From positions 62,001 to 126,000 of the forward strand of contig JAUHZK010000007.1 of NCBI GenBank assembly GCA_030425645.1: a stretch of DNA of 64,000 bases. The letters are read 5' to 3'. Source of the stretch: Gammaproteobacteria bacterium (GTDB lineage: Bacteria; Pseudomonadota; Gammaproteobacteria; JAPPPA01). Within the stretch, counting starts at the first letter, position 1, and every line of letters begins with the position of its first letter. A model generated the notes under the pieces. The model was not told the origin of the DNA. It was given only the letters and a program-made list of their open reading frames with translations, and did not search any database. Positions 35,651-44,105 of the stretch are shown piece after piece. The position numbers and the translations under genes were made by a program.

Positions 35651-36601
35651 ATGAGCCAGAATAACTTATACAAAATAGGAGCCGTATCACGGCTCACCGG
35701 CATCCCCACCGTGACCATTCGCATGTGGGAACGCCGCTACCAACTAGTGGAGCCACAACGCACCGAAGCCGGCGGACGACTTTACTCGCAAGAGGACTTG
35801 CACCGGCTAGGACTAGTCAAGCAAGCCGTAGACGCTGGCAATGCGATTTCTACCGTCGCTACCCTAAGCAACCAAGAACTGCAAGAACGCCTGGCTAATA
35901 GCAGCTTTACGCCACAAACCTCGGATCAACCGATTCGTGTGACGGTTGTCGGTGAATTTCTTAGCCGCCGCTTACAGTCTGATGACCAAGCCGATGAACT
36001 ATTGAACATAGTCCAGCATTGCGATCGCATTGATGAAGTGCAACAGCAAGAGAGCGGTGTCGACGTTGTCATTTTTGAATGTGACTACCTCAGCAGCGAA
36101 GTTGGCCAGCAACTGCAGCAAGCCCGCCAAGCCAGCAACGCCCGCACCGCTGTTGTAGTGTATAGCTTTGGCTCAAAACAGGCCTTAGAGCAAATCGAAA
36201 ACCTTGTAGCGTACGCGATCAAGGGGCCACTCAATCGCCAACAGCTAGCGCGTGCCTGTGTCGCCGCCGTTGGCTTGCCCAACTTAGCCGACATTGAAGC
36301 ACCAGAAGAGCTACAACAGCTTCTCTATCAACCGATTCCGTCGCGTCGCTTCAGCCCAACTCGCTTGGCCGAATTAGCCGAAGCAACCGATGTGGTGAAG
36401 TGCGAATGCCCACAGCACCTCGCTGAATTAATCAAAAGCTTGCACGCTTTCGAACAGTATTCTGCGCACTGCGAAAACCAAAGCAAACAAGATGCCGCCA
36501 TGCACATGCTGCTGCATGTCACCACCGCCAAAGCAAGGCGCCTGATGGAAGACGCCCTCAATCATTTGGTGGAATACGAAGGCACCACAGAAGCCGGTTA
36601 G
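35651..36601 (+). CDS. MerR-family light/stress regulator, LitR/CarH-like but lacking the B12-binding motif
   Basis: I set the start at ATG 35651 (316 residues), where the MerR domain begins, rather than an in-frame upstream codon. Residues 7-75 are the winged helix (I-G-A-V-S-R-L-T-G-I-P-T-V-T-I-R-M-W-E-R-R-Y). Residues 97-200 look like a Rossmann domain (R-V-T-V-V-G, D-V-V-I-F-E-C-D), but the cobalamin signature D-x-H-x-x-G is absent, replaced by E-F-L-S-R-R-L, and the helical bundle that caps B12 in CarH is missing. The C-terminal part has K-C-E-C-P-Q-H-L and F-E-Q-Y-S-A-H-C, conserved in B12-independent relatives. Such proteins repress photolyase clusters in the dark; some depend on a separate LOV photoreceptor, not seen here. 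FAD gene 36608 follows 6 bp on. Confidence 0.85.
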   Translation: MSQNNLYKIGAVSRLTGIPTVTIRMWERRYQLVEPQRTEAGGRLYSQEDLHRLGLVKQAVDAGNAISTVATLSNQELQERLANSSFTPQTSDQPIRVTVVGEFLSRRLQSDDQADELLNIVQHCDRIDEVQQQESGVDVVIFECDYLSSEVGQQLQQARQASNARTAVVVYSFGSKQALEQIENLVAYAIKGPLNRQQLARACVAAVGLPNLADIEAPEELQQLLYQPIPSRRFSPTRLAELAEATDVVKCECPQHLAELIKSLHAFEQYSAHCENQSKQDAAMHMLLHVTTAKARRLMEDALNHLVEYEGTTEAG

Positions 36602-36607
36602 CGCCAC

Positions 36608-37675
36608 ATGCAGCAGTCCAGCGTAATCATTATTGGCACCGGGGTCGCAGGCCTCGCCGCAGCAGCTACGCTGGCCTATGCCAACTGGCAAGTTACTCTT
36701 CTAGACAAAGCCCGCAGCGCGGGTGGCCGCTGCGCCACCCGCCGCACCACCAAAGCAGCTGACAGCCCATGGTTTGATTTTGGCGCGCAGTACTTTACCG
36801 CTCGCCATACCGACTTTATTGACCATACCCAACAGGCACTGCAAGCAGGACAATTACAGCATTGGCGACCTGATATTGGCTGCTGGCAAAATGGCAAAGT
36901 TCAGGCCTCGCACGATGAACAAGTTCGCCTCGTGGCAACGGCTGGACTGTCAAGCTGGCTGAAGCATCAAGCCGCCAGCTTAGCGTCGCAAGCCAACGTA
37001 GCGCTGCATTTTCAGCAACAGGTTTCCCAGCCGACTTACCAAGCCAATAAAAAACGCTGGTCCGTAACTACTCAGCAAGGTCAAAACTTTACTGCTGACT
37101 ACCTAATCGTGACCGCACCACCGGAGCAAAGCTCCGTACTTTGCTCAGAGGCCGCAGCTGAACTTAGCAACCGAATCCAAGCATTCAAAAGTGCTGCCTG
37201 CTGGTCAGTAGTGATGCGCACCACAGTTATGCTGCCCTACCAGGCACTATTCTTCAAAGACCACCCTATTCTCAATTGGGCCGCTAATAACGCATCAAAG
37301 CATCCACCACAAAAAGCACCCAAAAACGCCGAGCTAGGTTTATGGACGTTACACGCCAACCCAGCATGGTCAGCGCAGCACGTCGATAGCGACCCCACCG
37401 CCGTTGCTCAGCAATTGATCAACGACTTTATCGCCTGCTTTCCTGAATCCAATTCAAGCAATCAAAGCATCCAAAATCCGCCGGAGGCCGTACATACCCA
37501 TAGATGGTTGTACGCGCGACCGGCTGATGACTTGAGCACCACGACTGAAAACGCCGCCCCGTTTATCTACCAGCAGCAACAACAAATTGGGCTTGCTGGC
37601 GACTGGCTAGCGGGCGGGCGCGTTGAAGGCGCTTGGGTTTCGGGCAACGCATTAGCCAAGCAACTACTGGCTTAG
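36608..37675 (+). CDS. FAD-dependent oxidoreductase (renalase-like)
   Basis: A 355-residue flavoprotein beginning with the FAD-binding dinucleotide fold I-I-I-G-T-G-V-A-G-L-A-A-A and R-S-A-G-G-R-C-A-T-R-R, followed by D-F-G-A-Q-Y-F-T-A-R. This pattern is typical of the renalase-like/NAD(P)-binding oxidoreductases in photolyase clusters. The C-terminal G-L-A-G-D-W-L-A-G-G-R-V-E-G-A closes the FAD site. It starts 6 bp after the merR stop, so the two form an operon. The substrate is unknown. Confidence 0.85.
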   Translation: MQQSSVIIIGTGVAGLAAAATLAYANWQVTLLDKARSAGGRCATRRTTKAADSPWFDFGAQYFTARHTDFIDHTQQALQAGQLQHWRPDIGCWQNGKVQASHDEQVRLVATAGLSSWLKHQAASLASQANVALHFQQQVSQPTYQANKKRWSVTTQQGQNFTADYLIVTAPPEQSSVLCSEAAAELSNRIQAFKSAACWSVVMRTTVMLPYQALFFKDHPILNWAANNASKHPPQKAPKNAELGLWTLHANPAWSAQHVDSDPTAVAQQLINDFIACFPESNSSNQSIQNPPEAVHTHRWLYARPADDLSTTTENAAPFIYQQQQQIGLAGDWLAGGRVEGAWVSGNALAKQLLA

Positions 37676-37757
37676 CTCGGGGCGATTAGGCGCGACGCCC
37701 TTTTCAAACAGCTTTGGTACAGCTAGAAATATAAAAATCTTCGGCATTTTCACAAAA

Positions 37758-37819
37758 TGTATAACTTTTGTTTGATTTTTATATTTTAATAGCGCTACAA
37801 TCATCGTATTGTTATACAA
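37758..37819. promoter_or_regulatory. Candidate MerR operator upstream of the amine oxidase operon
   Basis: The 190-bp gap between the two FAD genes is AT-rich and carries TGTATA (37758-37763) and TTATACAA (37812-37819), the latter within an interrupted palindrome TTGT-TAT-ACAA (37809-37819). These words match those in the merR promoter region. Confidence 0.5.
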
Positions 37820-37865
37820 AACACAGTTTTGTTACTTACATTCCAAATACAAAGTAAGACAAACG

Positions 37866-39194
37866 ATGAACACAACACAAAACATTGCCATTATTGGCAG
37901 CGGTATCTCTGGCCTCGTTAGCGCCTACGTTCTTAGCAGCCAACACAAGGTCACCGTATTTGAGGCAGGTAGCTACGCTGGCGGCCACACCAACACCATC
38001 GACGTCGAAGAAAACGGCAAGAACCTTGCCGTGGATACCGGATTTATCGTCTTTAACAACCGTACCTACCCCAACTTTATCCAGCTGCTAGACCAGTTAG
38101 GCGTGGGTAGCCAAGAAACAAACATGAGCTTTTCGGTTGCCGAGCCTCCCGGCAGCCCACGCAGCGGTTTTGAATATGCCAGCCATGTGCGTGGCTTAGT
38201 AGCCCGCAAGCGCAACCTGATTGACCCGGACTTTCTACGCATGTTGCGTGACAAATTCCGCTTCGACGCCCTATGCAAAAAAGCACTGAAGGAAAACCCA
38301 GACGCGCTTAACGAACTGACGCTTGGTGAATTCTTAGACCAGCACAAATTTTCTGAGGCTTTTGCGCGTTATTACATCTTGCCAATGGCCGCTGCCGTTT
38401 GGTCGGCGCCACTAGGCGAAATAACCGACTACCCGATGCTGACGCTAACGACCTTCCTCAGCAATCACGGCCTACTTGGCGTTAATGACGCCCCAACTTG
38501 GCGTGTCGTTAACGGCGGCTCGCGCGAGTATGTCCGCGCACTGCTAAAAAGTTTTGACGGCGAACTAAAGCTGAATACGCCGGTGACCGCCGTCAAACGC
38601 CATAAGAATAAAGTTGTTGTTGAGTCTAGTGCCGGCAAGCAAAGCTTTGACCACGTTATCTTCGCCTGTCACAGCGACCAAGCTCTCGACTTGCTGGCCG
38701 ACGCCAGCAAGACCGAACGCGAGGTTTTGGGCGATATCGAGTACCAAGCCAATGAAGCGGCGTTACATACCGACACCCGCTTACTGCCAAGCCGTAAAAA
38801 CGCACACGCAGCTTGGAACTACCAGCTGCCGCTTGGCGACTCACCACGCGCCACCCTCACCTACAACATGAATGTGCTGCAAAACCTGCAAAGCAAAAAA
38901 ACCTACTGCGTCACCCTCAACCAAACTGACGATATCGATCCAGACAGCATTATTCGCCGGATTGACTACGCACACCCCATTTACAACCGCAAAAGTGTTG
39001 CCGCGCAGTCACGCTGGCGCGAAATATCTGGCCTAGAACAGCGCACCCACTTCTGCGGCGCCTACTGGTTTTACGGTTTCCACGAAGATGGCACCCGCAG
39101 CGGTCTGCGCGTATGCCAAGACTTTGGCCTCAGCCTACGAGACCGCGCCGCGGCTGAGCCCTCTAGCCTAATGGCAGACAATCATGCAGCCTAA
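37866..39194 (+). CDS. FAD-dependent amine oxidase-like protein
   Basis: The start is ATG 37866; earlier in-frame codons extend into the promoter. The 442-residue protein opens with A-I-I-G-S-G-I-S-G-L-V-S-A and F-E-A-G-S-Y-A-G-G-H-T-N-T, then V-D-T-G-F-I-V-F-N, the standard start of the amine oxidase-like flavoproteins found next to DUF1365 and a cyclopropane-synthase-like methyltransferase. In Rhodobacter a protein set of this kind makes methylated/furan fatty acids under singlet oxygen; a desaturase-like step on a methylated acyl chain is a possible role. It overlaps DUF1365 by 11 bases. Confidence 0.88.
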   Translation: MNTTQNIAIIGSGISGLVSAYVLSSQHKVTVFEAGSYAGGHTNTIDVEENGKNLAVDTGFIVFNNRTYPNFIQLLDQLGVGSQETNMSFSVAEPPGSPRSGFEYASHVRGLVARKRNLIDPDFLRMLRDKFRFDALCKKALKENPDALNELTLGEFLDQHKFSEAFARYYILPMAAAVWSAPLGEITDYPMLTLTTFLSNHGLLGVNDAPTWRVVNGGSREYVRALLKSFDGELKLNTPVTAVKRHKNKVVVESSAGKQSFDHVIFACHSDQALDLLADASKTEREVLGDIEYQANEAALHTDTRLLPSRKNAHAAWNYQLPLGDSPRATLTYNMNVLQNLQSKKTYCVTLNQTDDIDPDSIIRRIDYAHPIYNRKSVAAQSRWREISGLEQRTHFCGAYWFYGFHEDGTRSGLRVCQDFGLSLRDRAAAEPSSLMADNHAA

Positions 39195-39975
39195 ACTCGG
39201 CATCGGCACCGTGCGACACCGCCGCGGCAGCGCCCAACCAGACGCGACACAACATGCATTTAGCTATCCGTTGTTTATGCCGCTGCTGGATTTGGACCAC
39301 GTTGCAGAAACGCTATCTGCCAGCTCGTGGTGGTCAGTGGAAAAACCCAATATCGCCAGCCATCGTCGCGCTGACTATTTGGGTGACGAGCGCATACCAC
39401 TAAAGCAAGCGGTACTTGACGAAGTCGAAAAACAGCTCGGCTTTCGTCCTAATGGCCAAGTACTGCAGCTGGCTCACGCCCGTTATTTTGGGCACAACTT
39501 TAATCCGATTGCGCTGTATTTTTGTTTCGATCAGGAACAGCAGTTGCAAGCCTGCTTGGCAGAAGTGAACAACATTCCCTGGCGAGAGCAAACCTGTTAC
39601 GCCATGCCGGTTAACAACGAAACCAATCGCCGCGATCGCTGGACATGGACGCATCGAAACGACAAAAACCTGCATGTCTCGCCATTTATGCCAATGGACA
39701 TGGAATACCGCTGGCGCGTCAAATTAAGTGACAACCGCCTCGTGGTGCACATCGAAAATTGGCAGCAGATAGAAGACTCGAAGCGCGAACAAAAACAGTT
39801 CGACGCCACTCTGCAACTCGAGCTGCATCAGATCACCCCACAACGCCTACGCAGTGTGCTGTGGCGCTACCCCGCCATGACCGCCAAGGTCGTTGGCGCG
39901 ATCCACTGGCAAGCCCTAAAGCTATGGCTTAATGGCGTGCCCTATATCCCCAAACCACAGCAGGCGCCGCATTAA
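39184..39975 (+). CDS. DUF1365 protein
   Basis: A 263-residue soluble protein with DUF1365 landmarks: V-R-H-R-R-G-S-A-Q near the start, H-A-F-S-Y-P-L-F-M, L-A-H-A-R-Y-F-G-H-N-F-N-P-I-A-L-Y-F and H-V-S-P-F-M-P-M-D-M-E-Y-R-W. The conserved His and Asn residues suggest an active centre, but no activity is established. Its start lies inside the amine oxidase gene (11-bp overlap), and the methyltransferase gene follows 36 bp on, so the three act as one unit. Confidence 0.92.
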   Translation: MQPKLGIGTVRHRRGSAQPDATQHAFSYPLFMPLLDLDHVAETLSASSWWSVEKPNIASHRRADYLGDERIPLKQAVLDEVEKQLGFRPNGQVLQLAHARYFGHNFNPIALYFCFDQEQQLQACLAEVNNIPWREQTCYAMPVNNETNRRDRWTWTHRNDKNLHVSPFMPMDMEYRWRVKLSDNRLVVHIENWQQIEDSKREQKQFDATLQLELHQITPQRLRSVLWRYPAMTAKVVGAIHWQALKLWLNGVPYIPKPQQAPH

Positions 39976-40011
39976 GCAGCACTGCAATCCATTACTTTAC
40001 GAGGAACCATT

Positions 40012-41349
40012 ATGGCCACTCTAGTTAACCCTCAGCAGCACAACAACAAAGTTGCACACAGCAGCGCAAAAGCACAGGCAAAACCTTCCCTGCTGCCCGC
40101 CAAACAAGTCCTATTAAAACGACTAGGCGCAAAACTACGCCAACCTATGAACGCTGCGCTAGAACATATCGAATGGGGCACACTCAGTGTCCTCACACCC
40201 AACGGCCAGCATTTCACCGCGGGTAACGGCTCACCCGATCAACCGGCCGCCACCGTGCAGATTCACGATGATCGCTTTTACGCTCTACTGGCATTGGAAA
40301 AAGACATTGGCGCCGGCCGTGCCTACGCCAACGGTTACTGGAGCAGTAGCGATTTATATCAAGCACTGCGCATCTTTTTACACAACGAAGATGCCCTAAA
40401 CCAACTACAGGGACAGTTCAGCTGGGCCACCAGTGGCCTCTATCGCTTACTGCACAAACTTAACGCGAATAGCCAACGCCAAGCCAAAGACAACATCAGC
40501 GCCCATTACGATTTAGGTAATGATTTTTTTAGCGCCTGGTTAGACCCTCGCATGATGTACAGCTCGGCTGTTTATAGTCATGAAAACGCCTCGCTAGAAA
40601 CCGCTCAGCTGGAAAAGATTGATCGCATCTGCCGCAAGCTACGACTAAAGCCCGGCCAAACCGTATTGGAAATTGGCACGGGTTGGGGCGGCTTTGCCAT
40701 TCATGCGGCACGCAAATACGGCGTTCACGTCACCACCACGACCATCTCCAAAGAGCAGCACAGCTATGCCCAGCAAGCCATAAAAGACGCCAAGCTGGAA
40801 GACAAAATCACCCTACTGCTACAAGACTATCGAGAACTAGAAGGCCAATTTGATGCCGTAGTGTCGATAGAAATGGTCGAAGCCGTTGGCTACGAATACT
40901 TTGATAGCTACACCAGCACCATTAGTCGCTGCCTAAAAGCAGACGGCCAAGCGCTGATTCAAGCCATCACCATTCCAGACAACCGCTTTGACAGCTATAA
41001 ACGCGACACCGACTTTATTAAGCACTTTATTTTCCCCGGCGGCTGCCTGCCATCAGTCAGCGCGCTGCTAGAAAGCTTTGCCAAGTCCGGTGATATGCGC
41101 AGCTACCACATGGAAGATTTTGGCCCACATTACGCCACCACCTTATTGGAGTGGAACCGCCGCTTTAAAGACAAACTACCCAGTATGAAACAGCGCTACC
41201 AAAGCCCTTGGTTCGCGCGCATCTGGGAGTTTTACTTAGTGGTCTGCGCAGCGCTATTTACCGAGCACAAATGCGGTCTCGTGCAACTGCACTTACTGAA
41301 AGCCGACGCTCGTCCAGAGCCGGTGTTAATGGAGCAGCTACCCGCTTAA
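40012..41349 (+). CDS. Cyclopropane-fatty-acid-synthase-like SAM methyltransferase
   Basis: A 445-residue protein with a preceding AGGA box. A lipid-binding N-terminal domain (about 30-150) is followed by the SAM domain: H-Y-D-L-G-N-D-F-F, M-M-Y-S-S-A-V-Y, V-L-E-I-G-T-G-W-G-G-F-A near 219-230 and Q-D-Y-R-E-L-E-G-Q-F-D. The catalytic-type S-I-E-M-V-E-A-V-G and the K-H-F-I-F-P-G-G match CFA synthase. It methylates unsaturated acyl chains of membrane phospholipids, giving cyclopropane or, in relatives from this type of cluster, methyl-branched unsaturated chains. It is 11 bp upstream of the photolyase gene. Confidence 0.92.
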   Translation: MATLVNPQQHNNKVAHSSAKAQAKPSLLPAKQVLLKRLGAKLRQPMNAALEHIEWGTLSVLTPNGQHFTAGNGSPDQPAATVQIHDDRFYALLALEKDIGAGRAYANGYWSSSDLYQALRIFLHNEDALNQLQGQFSWATSGLYRLLHKLNANSQRQAKDNISAHYDLGNDFFSAWLDPRMMYSSAVYSHENASLETAQLEKIDRICRKLRLKPGQTVLEIGTGWGGFAIHAARKYGVHVTTTTISKEQHSYAQQAIKDAKLEDKITLLLQDYRELEGQFDAVVSIEMVEAVGYEYFDSYTSTISRCLKADGQALIQAITIPDNRFDSYKRDTDFIKHFIFPGGCLPSVSALLESFAKSGDMRSYHMEDFGPHYATTLLEWNRRFKDKLPSMKQRYQSPWFARIWEFYLVVCAALFTEHKCGLVQLHLLKADARPEPVLMEQLPA

Positions 41350-41360
41350 AGGACAGCAAA

Positions 41361-42812
41361 ATGAGTACCACCATTGTTTGGTTCCGGCGCGATCTGCGCC
41401 TAACCCATAACCCTGCGCTCGCAGCTGCCGCAGAACGCGGCAGCGTAGTGCCGGTGTATATCCACGCTCCCGACGAAGAAGCCCCGTGGCAACCCGGCGC
41501 CGCTAGCCGCTGGTGGAACCACCACAGCCTCAGCGCCTTGCAACGCAGCCTTAAGGCGCAAGGCGTCAATCTCACCATTCGCAGCGGCGATAGCTTCGAG
41601 CAACTGCAACAAATCATTCAGGAAACCGGCGCCACCTCAGTGGTCTGGAACCGCCTTTACGAACCCGCCATTATTGAGCGCGACAGCCGTATTAAAGCCC
41701 AGCTTAGCGATAGCGGCATTCACTGCCAAAGCTTTAACGCCAACCTGTTGTTTGAGCCGTGGCAGATAGAAAACAAAAGCGGCCAACCCTTCAGAGTATT
41801 CACGCCCTATTGGAAAACCTGCCTGGCACGCTTACAAGCCTGCGAAACCCGTATCCAAGCCGCACCAAAGCTGGTAGCACTTGAAGGCAAAGCACTCAAA
41901 AGCCAAACGCTAGACGAGCTAAAACTGCTTCCAACACTCAACTGGGATGCCAGCTTCTACGACCACTGGCAACCGGGCGAAGCTGGCGCCATGGCAGCGC
42001 TGCAAAGTTTTAAGCAAGACTGTCTTAGCAGCTACAAACGCGATCGTGATTTCCCCGGTTTAGATTGCAGCTCCAAGCTATCACCGCATCTGCATTTCGG
42101 CGAGATTAGCCCTTGGCAAATTTGGGCGGCGATTTCTCAATTACCGCCTACGCACAATGAAAGCGAAGAAAACAGCCGCAAGCACTTTATGTCAGAAATC
42201 GGCTGGCGCGAGTTTGCTCACCACCTGCTATATCACTTCCCCTTTACCACCACAGAACCGCTTAACGCCAAATACAAGGCCATGCCGTGGTGGCGAAGTG
42301 GTGCATCCAGCGCCATTGAACTACCTCACCAAGTAGACGCAGCCAAGCACCTAAAACGGTGGCAGCAAGGCAACACCGGCGTCAGCCTAGTCGACGCCGG
42401 TATGCAACAACTCTGGCAAAGCGGCTGGATGCATAACCGTGTGCGTATGGTGGTCGCCAGCTTACTCACCAAAAATATGGGCATTCATTGGCTAGAAGGC
42501 GCGCATTGGTTTTGGGACACCTTGGTTGACGCCGATCTCGCCTGCAACAGTCTTGGCTGGCAATGGGCCGCCGGCTGCGGCGCCGATGCCGCGCCCTACT
42601 TCCGTATTTTTAACCCAAATACCCAGGCCGCTCGTTTCGACGAACCCGGCAGCTATCGCAGCCAATGGCTTGGCGCCGACTGGCAACAGCGTGAAAGCTG
42701 CATCGACCTCAAAAGCAGTCGCCAACACGCGCTCGAAGCCTACGAACATATACGCCAGTTAGACGCACCACCGCCAAAGCCGAGAGGTAACTCCAATGCA
42801 TCCCTGGCTTAG
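41361..42812 (+). CDS. phrB: Deoxyribodipyrimidine photolyase (class I CPD photolyase)
   Basis: The start is ATG 41361, with AGGA just upstream, overlapping nothing; this gives 483 residues. The antenna-binding N-terminus reads T-I-V-W-F-R-R-D-L-R-L-T-H-N-P-A-L. The FAD-binding half has the typical S-K-L-S-P-H-L-H-F-G-E, F-M-S-E-I-G-W-R-E-F-A-H-H-L-L and Q-W-A-A-G-C-G-A-D-A-A-P-Y-F-R-I-F-N-P. It repairs cyclobutane pyrimidine dimers with blue light. Position in an operon with lipid-modifying enzymes, after a MerR regulator, suggests light-induced expression. Confidence 0.95.
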   Translation: MSTTIVWFRRDLRLTHNPALAAAAERGSVVPVYIHAPDEEAPWQPGAASRWWNHHSLSALQRSLKAQGVNLTIRSGDSFEQLQQIIQETGATSVVWNRLYEPAIIERDSRIKAQLSDSGIHCQSFNANLLFEPWQIENKSGQPFRVFTPYWKTCLARLQACETRIQAAPKLVALEGKALKSQTLDELKLLPTLNWDASFYDHWQPGEAGAMAALQSFKQDCLSSYKRDRDFPGLDCSSKLSPHLHFGEISPWQIWAAISQLPPTHNESEENSRKHFMSEIGWREFAHHLLYHFPFTTTEPLNAKYKAMPWWRSGASSAIELPHQVDAAKHLKRWQQGNTGVSLVDAGMQQLWQSGWMHNRVRMVVASLLTKNMGIHWLEGAHWFWDTLVDADLACNSLGWQWAAGCGADAAPYFRIFNPNTQAARFDEPGSYRSQWLGADWQQRESCIDLKSSRQHALEAYEHIRQLDAPPPKPRGNSNASLA

Positions 42813-43071
42813 ACGTAAACACCGCTCCAATCAAAAAACGGCAGCACAGCGTGAGTCGTCCCAAAGCGAAACTAGGCAGTCGACAGCGGCGTACCACGCG
42901 CCCGGCACCGAGGCCCCTAGCCATATTAACCAGCAAAAAAAACGCCGACGCGATGTAAAGCAATTACTCACCAATCATTGGGATTTAGACACCCTGACAC
43001 GCGAGCAACTTGAAGAAGCTCTCGGCCTCCTCGTTGACCTCAATGACAAACCGTCCAATAGAGAGACATGA
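42796..43071 (+). CDS. Small basic hypothetical protein of the photolyase operon
   Basis: A 91-residue protein overlapping the end of the photolyase gene by 17 bases, so likely coupled. The first 55 residues are highly charged and disordered-looking (Q-K-K-R-R-R-D-V-K); the last 35 could form helices (T-L-T-R-E-Q-L-E-E-A-L-G-L-L). I do not recognise a family. A strong 8-bp GC hairpin (43079-43105) lies just behind its stop. Confidence 0.6.
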   Translation: MHPWLRRKHRSNQKTAAQRESSQSETRQSTAAYHAPGTEAPSHINQQKKRRRDVKQLLTNHWDLDTLTREQLEEALGLLVDLNDKPSNRET

Positions 43072-43078
43072 GCACATC

Positions 43079-43105
43079 GCCGGGCGCAATCGCAGCACGC
43101 CCGGC
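43079..43105. terminator. GC-rich hairpin between convergent genes
   Basis: GCCGGGCG (43079-43086) pairs perfectly with CGCCCGGC (43098-43105). It lies between the small basic protein gene and the convergent SDR gene. There is no T-run on either side, so termination is likely but not certain. Confidence 0.5.
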
Positions 43106-43111
43106 CGCTAT

Positions 43112-43801
43112 TTAGTAGGCCAACGCCGTACCATCCCAATGCAACAAACGGCCGCTATCGGCGGCTTTTAAAGCATTCGCCACTGCTAACAAACGCCGCG
43201 CGCTGCGTTCTGGGCTGAACAGCCTATCCTCGGGCAGTCGCTTGGTGAATGGCGCCGACAAAGCCGTATCCGTGGTACCCGGGTGCGCCGCGGCAACCGA
43301 CCAATTAGGTCGCGTACGCGACCATTCAATAGCAACGTTTTTTATACCCATATTCAAGGCCGCTTTCGACATGCGGTAGCTATACCAGCCACCAATACGG
43401 TTGTCGTTAATCGAGCCCACCATGGCCGACAAGGCCAACACCTTAAGCTTTATTTGCGGCGACATCGCTTGTTCCAATTGCTGCAACAAATACAGATGCG
43501 CGGTGCAGTTCAGGGCTAAGTTCTGCGCTAGATATTCAGCGTCAAATTCCCCCAAACGCTTCTCCGGTTCCATCTGCGAGTTATGCAACACGCCGCTGCA
43601 GCTAATAACCGTGTCGATATTTCTTACTGACAACCAATCGCCGACCGATTGCGGCTCTTGCAACAGGCTAGCGTGCAGCGTTTCCACACCGGCAATTTCT
43701 CGCTGTGAGCTAATGGCATATACCTGATGGCCTTCGCTTCTGGCCTCATTCACAAGCGCCGAACCAATGCCGCCGGCGGCACCTACTACTAATAATTTCA
43801 T
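43112..43801 (-). CDS. Short-chain dehydrogenase of the photolyase cluster
   Basis: A 229-residue SDR with the cofactor motif G-A-A-G-G-I-G at 8-14, the C-S-G-V-L-H in place of the N-N-A-G motif, S-A-M-V-G-S-I and the catalytic Y-R-M-S-K. SDRs of this C-factor-like kind commonly accompany photolyase. A good AGGA box precedes the ATG at 43801, 9 bp after the DUF2256 gene; the two are an operon. The substrate is unknown. Confidence 0.88.
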   Translation of the reverse strand: MKLLVVGAAGGIGSALVNEARSEGHQVYAISSQREIAGVETLHASLLQEPQSVGDWLSVRNIDTVISCSGVLHNSQMEPEKRLGEFDAEYLAQNLALNCTAHLYLLQQLEQAMSPQIKLKVLALSAMVGSINDNRIGGWYSYRMSKAALNMGIKNVAIEWSRTRPNWSVAAAHPGTTDTALSAPFTKRLPEDRLFSPERSARRLLAVANALKAADSGRLLHWDGTALAY

Positions 43802-43810
43802 CGTTTTCCT

Positions 43811-43957
43811 CTAAGGCTGACAACTGGGCGCGGCTGAGCGCCGCCCACGGCAACGCTTTGAACAATATTTAACGGCCTCCCAGTCACGACGCCATTTCTT
43901 GCGCCAGCTAAAAGACCGCTTGCAAATCACACAGGTTTTTATTGGCTTCCGTTTCAT
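43811..43957 (-). CDS. DUF2256 small zinc-ribbon-like protein
   Basis: A 48-residue gene, easily missed because of its size, starting at ATG 43957 and ending at a TAG at 43811. Residues 8-12 are T-C-V-I-C, followed by [10 protein letters not shown] and Y-C-S-K-R-C-R, giving the C-x2-C...C-x3-C zinc-binding pattern and the R-P-F-x-W-R-K-K-W core of DUF2256. The family is typically found next to photolyase or cryptochrome genes. A GGGG box lies 8 bases upstream, and the SDR gene follows after 9 bp. Confidence 0.9.
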   Translation of the reverse strand: MKRKPIKTCVICKRSFSWRKKWRRDWEAVKYCSKRCRGRRSAAPSCQP

Positions 43958-43983
43958 TTACAGCCCCAAAAACCCCAAAAATA

Positions 43984-44060
43984 TATACATATTCATTTCA
44001 AAACGTCAGTTTGTTGAAATAAATTGCCACAAAAACTGGACTAAGTCTAATTTTTGTATA
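43984..44060. promoter_or_regulatory. Candidate MerR half-sites between the DUF2256 and fadE promoters
   Basis: TATACAT at 43984-43990 and TTGTATA (reverse complement of TATACAA) at 44054-44060 lie in the 148-bp AT-rich divergent promoter region. They match words in the other cluster promoters, but AT-rich DNA yields such words by chance. Confidence 0.4.
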
Positions 44061-44105
44061 AAAATCTCGGTAAATTAATTGCAAATACTTACACAAGGAT
44101 TAGAC

